In this document: positions 1 through 10,852 of the stretch, piece after piece
Layout: the number at the start of each line of letters is the position of its first letter
How positions within the stretch are numbered: position 1 is the first letter of the stretch
DNA from: Pleodorina starrii
Lineage: Eukaryota; Chlorophyta; Chlorophyceae; Chlamydomonadales; Volvocaceae
Reading direction: 5' to 3'
DNA: 64,000 nt
Assembly (NCBI GenBank): GCA_030267565.1
Contig: BRXU01000045.1
Coordinates: 632,501-696,500, forward strand
Made by a program: the position numbers and the translations under genes
Notes under the pieces: model-generated
Told to the model about the DNA's origin: nothing
The model's database searches: none
What the model saw: only the letters and a program-made list of their open reading frames with translations

Positions 1-109
1 TGTTCCGCCCTTTCCACCCCGTCCCCTGCGGTTCCCCTTCCCCTTCCCCTGCCTCCACCCTTCCCACCCTTTCTCTGCCCACCCTAAAACCCTAAAACTC
101 CTGAACCAG

Positions 110-601
110 GCTCGTCCCAAATCGGCTGCTGCCTGATGTTGCTTTTCTTCGCCGTCATCGGAGCCTCCGCGGGCTCCCCGGGCGCCCTGGCGGCCTGCCC
201 CGGCGCACTGGCGCCCTTCCTGGGCCTTATGGTGGCCACCCACTGGGTCGTGGTTTCGGCGCTGGGCCGCGGCGTGATGCGGCTGCCGCTGGATGCGCTG
301 CTGCTGGGCTCCAACGCCAACATCGGGGGACCCGCCACGGCTGCCGGTGCGTCTCTTGGCGTGCTCTTTGCGTGTGTGTATGCGGGGCCCCCCGTCTTGC
401 CTGCCTGCTTCTCCCCGGCCTCCCCCCCCCCACACACACACCGCTCTGCCTGTTTGCATCCCCCTATTCACGTCCGCAGCCATGGCCGCTGCCAAGGGCT
501 GGCGGCACCTGGTCCAGCCAGCCATGCTGACGGGCAGTCTGGGCTACGCGACAGGCACCGCGGCGGGGCTGCTCGTGGCTCGGATCATAGGCGCCGCATG
601 A
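110..601 (+). CDS. DUF819-family integral membrane protein, C-terminal two exons (5' end outside window)
   Basis: Exons 110-346 and 480-601 join in phase and end at TGA 599-601. The peptide runs MLLFFAVIGASAGS, then a hydrophobic stretch, then SNANIGGPATAAAMAAAKGW across the splice, and closes with LTGSLGYATGTAAGLLVARI. The SNAN-GGPATA-AMAxAKGW block followed by a final membrane helix is characteristic of the DUF819 family of polytopic membrane proteins found in bacteria and in plant and algal plastid-type proteins. Family function is unknown; transport is a guess from topology only. The first acceptor AG at 108-109 sits just after a CCCTAAAACCCTAAAA run, and an open frame continues upstream of the first ATG (136), so this is an internal exon and the N-terminal two thirds lie left of the window. 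Seen: motif and splice sites. Family assignment is from memory of the conserved block. The 3' UTR begins at 602; no clear polyadenylation word was found. Confidence 0.72.
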
Positions 602-2374
602 CAGCCCTACGGACGAATGGACGAGGCGTGGCCGTGCTATCCCCGTGGTGGCATTTTCGGCATCCGGCGACATCAGCCTTTTTCGTTGGGCGCCGCGCGT
701 TGAGCAGCCGGTGACACGGGGTGGTGGTGGTGGTGGGTGATCAAGATGACACCGGGGAAATGAAGGCGACGCGAGCGGCGGCGGTGGGGCTGGTGCCTGC
801 CCTGGACCCTGGGGGTTTGCTCTCAGGAAAGGCTGTTGACGAGGGTGCGACAGGGTGGTGGCGGGCGTGTGGGGGTGGTCATGAGGTCAGGTCCGTGGCC
901 CGGTCTGTCGCTCTGGCAGCGCTGACGGAAGCGCGGCGGCTTGTGTGTTGCGGCAGTGCACCGCGGCCAGGCTGGATGACCTGGTTAATCAGGTGATTGG
1001 GAAGAAGATGGCCGTCGTTGCAAGCCGGAGGGCTCAGGCGGCGTCGAAAAGCGGCGATCGACCGGCGAGACCGTGGTGTCAACTCCGTACTTCCAGTACC
1101 GTTACAATCTTAAATCCAGAGGTGGGCGTTGGAGATGCTTCGTATCGTCTGCTCGGTGTCCCGCACACACAGGAGCTGAGCTCCAAAGCTCCTTGCACGG
1201 TCCCGATCTTCCGCAAAGACGTGGTACGTGGACGTGGTACGTTTCAACAGCAACAACCCCCGCAACCCACTGTCAGTCTCCTGTCGCGTTCGTAACATAA
1301 CATCACTACCCAGAGCATGTGAGCAATTTTCCATTCGATTCGGGCGATATAGCGGGACAACGGCCGTTGCCACGCGCTGAGAGAGCCGAACGCTGCAATG
1401 TTCTGCCGTTTTCTACGGAGACGCGGCGACATGTTGCTCTTTGTTGCGATGTAAGAAATGTAGAGACGACTTCGTTCAGGCAAGCTCCTGAATAGCCCTG
1501 TGCGTCTGGGTCCATGAAGGGTCTGAGGCAGCAGTCTGCGGCCAACTAACGGTCACTGCGCCCTCCCCCCTCAAAGGGCTATGAATTATTGCCGGCAAGC
1601 TTTCAATAGCTAGAAATTATGGATTATTTTTTTGTGAGGCTCCCGCGTTCAAGCATCGGAATGTTGTTTACTTTACCCATCCGTCTTCATCGTCAACTCA
1701 TGTACCCATCACGTCATCAGGACAGCCGCAGCGCACTGGAGTGCACATACAGCTACATAGGAATTTCCTAAAGGTGCATTAATGGGCAACCTGCATGGCC
1801 CGCGCGGGACACACTTATTGAAACAGGCCCTTTTACTTTCGCGCCAGGGCGAAGGCCTGCCATTTATCGCGACACTTATCGCTGGCAGGCAGGCCGTCAT
1901 AATTTGCCGAGATTAGTAGTGCCGGAGCTCGGAACCCACGGGCTGTCTCTGGAGTCTGGACTCTGCTGGCGAAATGCATTTCCTTACTTTCGGACCGACG
2001 GCTACCGACCCACGTTTGCAATCACACCCCAACGATCACTCTGACGGTTACAGAAGATCTCCTGTAAGCGCCTCGCGGGAAGCACAGTTCATCGGAATAT
2101 GGTGCGTTGACTTGAACTTCGCCATTGCACAGCACGCTCACAAAGCGCCTTGTGCAAAGCTGGCTTTGTAATAAGCACTTGAACCTATATATACAAGTCC
2201 AACACAACGCCCAAAGCGAACGGCAAGGTGCTCTCACATTTACCAAGCGACAGCTGGCGGTAAGGACAACGCCTGGCCCTCCTTCTGCCGTCCTTGTTCT
2301 GTTCATCCCTCGCGTGCAGCAGCCAGGGACATACACCGCCTTTAAAGCGGCACCGATACAACCGGCAGCGGTCC
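602..2374. other. Intergenic: DUF819 3' UTR and promoter region of the receptor-like gene
   Basis: No supportable coding sequence. GC content falls noticeably between about 1,290 and 2,300 relative to the flanking genes, and short ORFs on both strands have no recognisable composition or motif. It holds the 3' UTR of the upstream gene and, near its right end, a TATA-like run. Confidence 0.6.
2186..2193 (+). promoter_or_regulatory. TATA-like box upstream of receptor-like pseudokinase gene
   Basis: TATATATA lies 182 bp before the proposed start codon (2375), in the only A/T-rich stretch of this intergenic region. Position and isolation suit a core promoter with a 5' UTR of roughly 150 bp, but this is inferred from sequence alone. 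Confidence 0.35.
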
Positions 2375-5300
2375 ATGCTGTGGGCATTGCTCCTAGCCGC
2401 CGCATGGCGCTCCCCCGCAACCGCTGAATCATCATCATCCACAATATCATCGAACCCCTGTCCAGTCTCCACCGTGCTGGAGCTTGTCCAAGCGCTGAGC
2501 AATCCGCAGTGCGACACGCTCCGGCTTCAGGGGAGTGGCCTGTCGCTCTCGCAAGGCGCCTGGATCGCGGCCGTGTCCGGCAGCAGCGGCAGCAGCAGCA
2601 GCAGCGGAGATGCTGTGCAGCAGCAACAGTCCCTGCTCATGATATCTCGAAACGTCACGCTGGAAGGCTCCGCCGCCGCCTCAGGCCAAACCGTCCTCGA
2701 CTGCGGCTACCTCAAGTCCCGCATCACCGCCGCGCCTAACACGGTTGTGCGCCTCCGGTCACTCACGCTCGCGCACTGCCGCCAGCCCTCGGCGCTGTTC
2801 GCCGCCGGGCTGGACCTGCTGACACTGACCCATGGGTCCGTGTTGGTGCTCGAGGACGTGACGTACGAATGTGCGCTGTGCGCCTCCTGGCCGGAGATGG
2901 TCCGGCGGGCGGCCGCGACGCCGCGGCCCGTCGCGGCGACACCGCCGGCGCAGCAGTCCGTGCGGCTGGCGGCACAGGGCGGCGGCGCCGCCTGCGCATC
3001 GGCGGCGGGGTCGGCGATGGCTGACTGCCACGATGAGACGGTTGTCGTACTGTACGAAGATTTTGCCACTTACGGTAAGAGCGGTCGGGCCCGGGCCGGG
3101 TGCTGGGTGCCCACCCACCCGGGAGCGGTCCCGGGTGGGTGGGCACAGCCGCGCCGAGCCGCGCCGAGCCGACCGCGTGTGCACACAAACACCGATACAC
3201 GTGTGTGTATGGCTCAACCCCACACTCGACGCCCACACTCCCCCTTTTCGCTGTCCCGTCGCCGCCGCGCAGCCACCCTGCCGAGCCCCGGCGGCAGCGG
3301 CGCCCGCACGCCTGCGCCCAGCGGCGGCGGCGACGGCGGCGGCGGCGGCCTGGTCCGCTACCGCAACGTCAGCATCCACTGCATGGAAGTGCTGGCGGCG
3401 GATTGCCTGGCGGCACGCGGCCTGGCGGAGTGTACGGCAGCGGCGGTGGGCGCGTTCCAGCTGGGCGTGTGGGACGAGTACGACATGCCGACGGCGGTGG
3501 CGGCGGCCGTCTCGGAGGAGGAGGCAGTGGAGGCGGTGGCGGAGGGCAGCGGCGGCGGCGGCGTCGTGTGGAGCGGCGCGGGGCACTCGGGGCCGAGCGA
3601 GGCGCACACCCGGAGGATGCTGGCGATCGCGTTGCCGACCGTGATCGGGGGTGAGTGTGTCCTAGCTCCTCGGGGGTTTGACACCCCTAAGATACCACCC
3701 AACGGGAGAAACGGAGACGGCGTTAGCGAACGAACCCCACTCCCCGGGATGGGCGGTGGATGGGCAGGGTTGGTAAGCGCAGCGCGAGCCTGGCGGCGCC
3801 TTCCATTACGGCAGCCCTAAGCGAATCTCCCGGAGCGAGCGAGCGCTGCGAGCGAGCACGATGCTTCTCGCTGCTCCCCTGGCCTGCGCCCCTCGCCCTC
3901 GGCGATGGTGACGGTGCGCCTCCCCCCCCCGCTCCCCTGCGCCCCTCGCCCTCGCCCGATGATGGCTGTCGTACTGTGCCGTATGGGGTCGTACCGTGTG
4001 TACGGGTGTACTCTGCAGGTCTGGGCTTGTTTCTGGTGGTCGTGGTAGTGCTTATGTGGACCCGGCAGAGGAGGAAGTTCTCAGCCTGCCCAATCGGGAT
4101 CAAGGAGGCGTACGAGGGGTGAGTATGGCGGAGGATGCCACTGCTACCGCCGCCGTCACTGCTGCCGCTGCTACTGTCGCCGCCGCTGCTACTGCCGCTG
4201 TCGCTGCTAGCAATCCTGGCGGATTTCATGCGACCGAGCCCCTACCCGCGGTAAAAGAAAGAGGGGAGCAGGGTGATCCGGGGAGACCCGTGACTCATGC
4301 GTCCTCACGCAGGCCCTTGGCCGGTCCCCTTCTCGACCCGCTGCCCCCCGCTCGTGGCGCTCCCTGGCGCCCCTTTGGCCTCTCCCGCAGGGTGGTCTTC
4401 GTGGGCCTTTCGCAGGACTCGGAGCAGGAGGCGGCGGCGGCCCCTGCCGCCACCCTGCCCCTGCCCCTCCCCCTGGAGCTCTTGGAACTCGGGAGCGGCA
4501 GCGGCATCTCGGAAGTGCTCCTGGCTCCACCGCCGCAGCACCGCAATCACCCAAACGCAAAATGCAACCGCCCCGCCAAGAGTGCGGGCGGCGGCCCGGG
4601 CGGCGGTGGTGGTTTCGGAGCGCCGGCGGGCTTTGGCGGCAAGCAGGGCGCGCCGGCAGCGGCGGCGGGCGCGACGGCTTGCGACGGCGGTTATGAGCTG
4701 GGCTATGACGAGACATGGAGTGAGTGCGGGGTCCGAGTGTGGGTGGGAGTGGGGGTGCGGGTGCCAGCGCGCCGTTTTGATGAGGTGGCGATCGCTCTGA
4801 GCGGTTTGACACCGTCAGTGCAGCAGTGGGATGCACGGAAACGCGTATTTGCGCTGACTGACGCGGCCTCCCAAACCCGCCTAAAACCCCTACCCTAAAA
4901 CCCCAAAGGCGGCGACGGCCACCGCAACCCCCCTTCCTGGGACGGCGGCCACGTCGCCGGCGGTCAGGGCGGCCACCAGGGCCACGGCAGCGGCTCCGCC
5001 AGCGGCCTCACCGCCAGCAGCGGCGCCTACACCTGCTCCTCAGCACCCGCCGTCGTCGGCATCGTCGTCGCCGCCGCCGCCACCGCCACCGCCGTCCGCT
5101 CCGCCTCCGCCTCCTCCCAACGCCACCTAAACGGCGGCGGCGCCGCCGCCGCCGCCGCCGCCGGCGGCGGCGGCGATTTGCCCCCCGGCAGCCCCCGCGC
5201 GCCTGTGGACCTTGTCCTCGGCGTCGACGTCATCGTGACTGCTCAGCCGGTGCTGGGTCGCAGTCCGCTGGGCTGGGCGGTGTTGGGTCAGTTTGGGCAG

Positions 5301-8300
5301 GTACCGGTGGCGGTAAAGCGCTTCCACCGGGACAGGCACCTGGGCGGCTCGGCGGCGGCGCTGGCGGCGCTCCGGAGGGACGTGGAGCTGCTGGCGGCGC
5401 GGTGCGCAGCAGGCGGCGGCGGTGGTGGCGCAGGCGGTGGCGGTGGTGGCGGTGGTGGTGGTGGTGGGGGCTGCCGGTGTCCGAATGTGGTGGCGGTGTT
5501 GGGTGCGGGGGAGGCGCCGGGTGGCGAGGAGGTGTTTGTGCTCGAGGTGAGGTTCGGGGTGGGGAGGAGTATGGGGCGGGACAGGGCGGGGCGGGGTGGG
5601 TTGGGGTTGGGGTGAGCCATCGTTCTCCTCCTCGGAGACCAGGCAGGACAGCGGCAGGACTGAGCTTGGCCGGGCAGGCAAGAGCAGGACAGGGGCTGAT
5701 CAGGACAGGGCCAGGGCTGCGCCTTCGTCCACAAGCCGCTCTCCGCCTCACCCCACCCGCCCCGGACCAAGACGCTTCCGCCCTCACCCCACCCGCCTCA
5801 CCCACCCCACCCCCCTCGTCTCCTCCCCTCCCGCTGTCTCTCTCTCCACGTCTGTCAGGAGCTGCTCTCCACCAACCTGTCCCGACTGTTCGCTGAGCGG
5901 GGGGACGGACCCGCGGGTCTGTCCGTGGAGAGGGCCATCTCCATCGCACTGGACGTGGCGCTGGGGCTGTCGTACCTGCACCCCGACATCCTGCACCAAA
6001 ACGTGAGCGCGCGGCTGAGTCTGTCGGAACGGCTTGCGAACTCCGGAAGCCTGTACTTCTATTGTAACCCTGTCGGCTTCTGCCTCATGCCGCATCGGAC
6101 TGATGCATCGAAATGAAACCCTAAACCCCCCGCTCCCCCCACGTCACCGTTTACGGACTCCGGCCTATACGTGGATACCCCCCCCCCCGGGACCCCTCCC
6201 TGACCCCCCCGGGACCCCTCCCTGACCCCCCCGGAAAACCCTCACGCAGCTCAAGCCGGAGAGCGTGTTGCTGGACAGCGCTTTCAATGCCAAGGTGGCG
6301 GATTACGGACTGGGGAGGCTGCTGGATAGTGGGCGCGGAGGCAGTGGCGGTGGTGGTGGTGGTGGTGTGGAGCTGGAGGTGTCGCGGGCGAGATACATGG
6401 TGCGGGGGTGGGCGGGGCGGGGCTGCGGGCTCGGATGCTGTGTTTTCACAATAAGAGGGGATTCAGACGGGGTGTTGGGGTTTGCGATGAGTGAGTGAGC
6501 GCAGCGGGTGGTGGTGGGGGGTCAGGGAGTGATATGCTCGTTTATACAACAATGGTGGGGGGGAGGTGGGGAGCGGTCCAACGCGGCCGCTGTTGGACCC
6601 GCGAGCTGCCCTTCCGTCCCTGCATCCTCCTCTCATCCTTCCCTGAACGGCTGCTGGTTGCCCCAACTCTCAACTTCGCCTCTCACCTCCCACCTCCCAC
6701 TTCTCACCCACCTTCTGACGAAGTCGGCTGGCTGTCCCACCCGCTTTCCGCCCTTTGACATGACATGGTACGGCATGACATGACATGGTACGGCATGACA
6801 TGGTACGGCATGGCGTGACACGACACGAAACGACATGGAATGTGGGGCACAGGCGCCCGAGCGTTTCCGCGCCAACCGCGATAAGCGGGAGAAGGAGGAG
6901 AAGGGGGAGGAGGAGGAGCGCCGGTCCAACTCCCCCTCCTCCCCATCCCCCTCCCCCTCGGAAGAGAAGCAGCTCGCGACGCCACAGTCGGACATTTACA
7001 GGTGAGCGTGACTGCGAGCGTGTGTGTGTGTGTGTGCCTGTGTGCCTGTGTTGACACTTGCGTGTGTCAACAGAGGCACAGGCGTGTGTTTGCCCATGCG
7101 GTTTCACTAATCCCTTTTGCGCGCCTTCCGCGTCAAACGCCTCCGAACCCAACCCGGGTGCCCCGAACCTCCCCGAACCCCAGACCTCACCAAACCTCAC
7201 CGACCCACCCAACCCTCCCTGCCTCTACCCTGCGCTCTGCGTGTGTGTGTGTTATCGTGCGGTGCTGCAGCCTGGGGGTGCTGCTCTGGGAGATGCTCTG
7301 TAGAGAGACGCCGTGGAGGGATTTGACGGCGGAGCAGGTGCGCCACACCGACGACCGACCCGTGGGTCTTTCCATGCGACGAGTGTCCCGGAGGGGGGCC
7401 GGGCAGGCCCGGCACGTCCCGGGTGCGATACCGGGCCCATGGGTCGTGCCACGCCTAACCTCCGCCCCCATCACGCCTCGCCTCTTCAGAGGCCTCTCTC
7501 TGCCTCTGTTCGGGTTTTGGTTTTGTGTCCTTCCAAGGCCCCCACCGCTCTGGGTTTCGGTTGGGCCCTTCGGTCTCTTCACATACACACACACTCCCGA
7601 TCTGTCCGTCCTCGCAGATCGCTGTGGCGGTGGGCAGACACAATCAGCGCCTGGACATCCCTCTAAACGACCGGTGCGTGGGTGCGCGTGGGTGTGGGGT
7701 GGGGTGGGGTGAGGTGTGCTGTCTTGTATGAAAACACGGCAGTGGACATGACCCGAGCTGTGTTGCGGAGGGCCCGAGCCCTCCCAAACTGTCACTGTTG
7801 CGTGTTGCCTCTGTTGCCTGCCCCGCTGCACGGGCCCGCTGCAGTGCACCGTTCAGCTGCTGGCTCTGATCTGCCCTCCGGATGATTCATGGGTGCAGCA
7901 GCAGCAGCAACATACACGCACACATAGACACACACAAGTAGATATATACACATATAATCATACACATAGACACACACATATAAACATACACACATATACA
8001 CATACACACATATACACATACACAGACGTCACACGCAAATTACCTCACACGACATTACCCGCCTGCCTGCCCGCGCGCGCGGCATCGCTACTGCCCCCCC
8101 CCCCTTCTCCCTTGTCTTCTCGTCCGCAGGTTCCCGGCCAAGATCCGAAAGCTGATCCTGCAGTGCTGGGAGCAGGTGAGCCGAGGGGACGCAGAACCCG
8201 ATTGGGTCCTGCATTGCTGCGGGTGCCCTTGCGCGACTGCTTGACTGCGCTGCCCGGCCGTGCCTGTCGGGGCTCGGGGGCCGTTGCGCGCTTAGCGCTC

Positions 8301-8507
8301 CTCCCCCAACTGCGTGATTGCTTGCTCCAGCCGCCCTCCCCCCCACTGCCCACCGCCCCTTCAATCCTTCCTCCTGCCTCCTGCCCGTTACCCCACCACC
8401 ACCTCCCCTTACTCCGCCCACAGGAGCCCCGCAAGCGACCCAGCGCCGCCGAGGTCGCGAAGCGCCTCTCCCAAATGCTGCACCAGCACCGCAACCGCCG
8501 CCGGTGA
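2375..8507 (+). CDS. Receptor-like membrane protein with degenerate (probably inactive) kinase domain
   Basis: Twelve exons join with every phase matching: 2375-3074, 3273-3650, 4019-4118, 4313-4719, 4909-5546, 5859-6002, 6250-6399, 6853-7001, 7271-7337, 7618-7673, 8130-8175, 8424-8507; about 972 residues. Start chosen at 2375 because MLWALLLAAAWRSPATA is a good signal peptide. The ectodomain has right-handed beta-helix-like phrases (NVTLEG, TVLDCGYLKS, VVRLRSLTLAHC, VLVLEDVTYEC) and Cys residues. Exon 3 gives the membrane helix LGLFLVVVVVLMW followed by RQRRK. A Gly/Ala-rich linker leads to a kinase fold: VPVAVKRF (lysine present), LHPDILHQN joined to LKPESVLLD, KVADYGLGRL, RYMAPERF, SDIYSLGVLLWEM, ILQCWEQEPRKRPSAAEV. 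The order is typical of TKL/receptor-like kinases, but HRD reads HQN, the metal-binding Asn of KPEN is Ser, and DFG is DYG, so catalysis is doubtful. Acts presumably at the plasma membrane as a signalling scaffold or receptor; ligand unknown. The exon-5 acceptor (AAAG at 4908) has a poor pyrimidine tract. Confidence 0.85.
6755..6832 (+). repeat. Tandem repeat in an intron of the receptor-like gene
   Basis: The phrase ATGACATGGTACGGC and shortened forms recur about five times just upstream of the exon beginning at 6853 (APERF). Simple intronic minisatellite; no function seen. Confidence 0.8.
7914..8030 (+). repeat. CA/TA microsatellite in intron
   Basis: Alternating CACACA, ATATAC and ATACACAT runs fill most of the intron between exons ending 7673 and starting 8130. 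GT-rich runs are also present at 7019-7040 and 9340-9410. Confidence 0.85.
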
Positions 8508-10852
8508 GGCTGCGGATGAAGGAGCTGAAGGGCTGCGTGAGGGCCTCACCTCCAGTGCAGCTGTGGTTTCATGTCGGTCGCGTGATCAAAAGGCGATCGA
8601 AGTGATTGTTGCTTAGCTTAGCTTAGCTTGGCTCAGCTTAGCTTACGGGGTCTGTTGCAATTAACGATAAAACGAACTTGCAGGGTATGATATGCGCTGG
8701 CGGCGCACCCAGTGCGCTGGGTGTTGGGTGGTGGGTGGGTACAGCTGCTGCCGCAGGGAGGGAGGAATCGCCGTCGCCGCCAGCACCGACGGCATGGACC
8801 CGCGTCCGGTACCGGTACCCACAGTTGAACCGCGTTGGGCTCTGATCGGAGATCGGGTCGTTGGGGTCTGATCGGAGAGTGCTAAAACCCCAAGAAATGG
8901 TGCCACAGAACTGGTTTTTATTAGGGTGGCGCTTGGGGGATATTACGTGCGCGCGCGCTCTCTCCTGGTGCATATGCGATACCGGCAGCATCGTCGTCGT
9001 CTCTCTTTTGAACTCGTGCGTTCTCGACAACAATACGGACAGCATCACCTCTTTCGCCTTACCTTGTTTGATCTCTTCGAGAGGCCGTGACGACTTGCAG
9101 GCAAGGCCCGCTGTCTTGCGCGGGGCCTTCCAAGCTACATAGAAAGGTAGACAGTACGGCAATCGTTGCCAGGGCAGTCGTACTCAACGCGGCGGCGTGT
9201 CCGGGGGAGGCTCCAGGGCCTGCCACCCCCCAATCTGGAGGGCCGTTTTTCGGTGATGTACGAGGTAACGGTGATTATGATGAGTTTTGGACAAAGATGT
9301 GTGAACGTGTTGTGTCTCCCCTGCCCCATGATTCTCCAACCGGTCGTGTGTCTGTGTGCGTACCTGTGTCTGTGCGTGTGTGCGTACGTGTGCGTGTGTG
9401 TGTGCGCTCGTGTGATCTCGCGGGCGCTTCTCGGCTAGCAGAACCTGGTGCCGGTGCGCCGGCTCCCCTCTCGCGCTTCGGTTCCATGTTTATTGATCCC
9501 CCCTCCCTCCCCCTCCCCAGGTGGGGAGGGGGTTGGGGCCGGCCTTGGGGGCCGCTGTGTTTGGAGATGTTTCGTGCGTGCGATGCGCGATGTGGGCGCT
9601 CAGAAGGACCTACACTCAATACGGTACATACATTCATATCCCTACTTGGGCGGCGGGTGAAGGCTCAACGAGCCAGGAAAGCTTGACGCGACGAACGCGA
9701 AGCTTGAAGGCCACGACCACAGGAAGCTTGTAGCCGGGCTGTGCGTGTGTGTGCGTGTGTGTTTTTTCGTCTGCTACCTGATACCCGTATGCGCGTCGGC
9801 TGCTGAACCACAATGAAGAGCGTTGCGATCAGACTTAGACAGGCGGTGTGTCCCGCGTCGGCGCGACGTTGTAGTTGCAGTTGTAGTTGTTGTCGTACTG
9901 GCGTTGTACCGTTGTTGGCTGGCTGGTTGGTTGAGTTGGTCATGCATGATGCGCTGGGCCGGACACGGTATGCTGAATTGCTGGTGGCGTGTGCCTAAAG
10001 CTTGCGGCCGGGCATGCGGCCGGGCAACTTTGCCTTTTCCAACAGGGAGATAGGGCGGATCTGCGGATTGCGGCGGCGCAAGCATGCGTGCAAACGACTG
10101 GTGCAACGAAGGGGGGTAACCACCCCCCACCCCGCCAATACAATCGCTTGCTCAACCGATGGATTTGTTCTCCGGTCTGGCTGGGTGTTACGGACTTACG
10201 GTGTACCTGGCAGGCCGGCGCATCGGGGCAAAGGCCCGACAAATCGTGCCGTACAGGTACTCCCAGCGGTGCTTCATTAGTTTGGCCGGTGGGAGTCGCA
10301 ACATTCTCAGCACCGCAGGACAGCATTAACAAACCGCAACCTGCAGTGCGCGCCCCGGGAAAGCTTTATAGCCCACGCTGCCGTGAACGGGGGTGCTGCG
10401 GACGTGGCGGCTACGCGGGGCGCGGGCGATGGACATTGCGCGCATTTGTTGAACCTCTCGGGCTGGAGCACCACTGCCTTCTACACGGCCGGTGTGTCAG
10501 ATGGCCATGGCGGAAACAGATGGCAGAAGTAAATTGACTCTTCGGGTGTGGTCTGAAAGTGGAAAATGACAACCAGGGCGGAGGGTGGTTAGAGTTAAGT
10601 TTCCACCTTACTCATTCCGTACGGCTTACGCTGACCAAGACGACGCATATGCAAAGCTGTGCCCGCACATGCGCCGATTCCTTTGAACGGAGCAGTCAAG
10701 TCTATTAGCATTTAATGGTTACCCGATACCGAACCAGTGAGTCGACCGACTGGAGCCTGACTCCAGCGCTGAACATTTAACTGTGATAATTTCGCACTGT
10801 GATGCACTTAGGCAAGCAGCTATAACCCGGACCGCGTGCGGACGCGTGGAGT
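8508..10852. other. Intergenic stretch without supportable genes
   Basis: Contains the 3' UTR of the receptor-like gene, beginning with a short AGCTTAGCTT tandem at about 8610-8645, a GT-rich microsatellite at 9340-9410, and mixed-composition sequence. ORFs of up to about 180 codons exist near 9,990-10,540 on both strands, but none shows domain-like content, codon bias like the neighbouring genes or splice continuity. The right end is the promoter side of PEX12. Confidence 0.55.

Noticed and set aside
9940..10537. Overlapping plus (182 codons) and minus (130 codons) ORFs upstream of PEX12
   Set aside because: No recognisable motif, both strands open over the same stretch, and no splice-consistent continuation; not reported as a gene.
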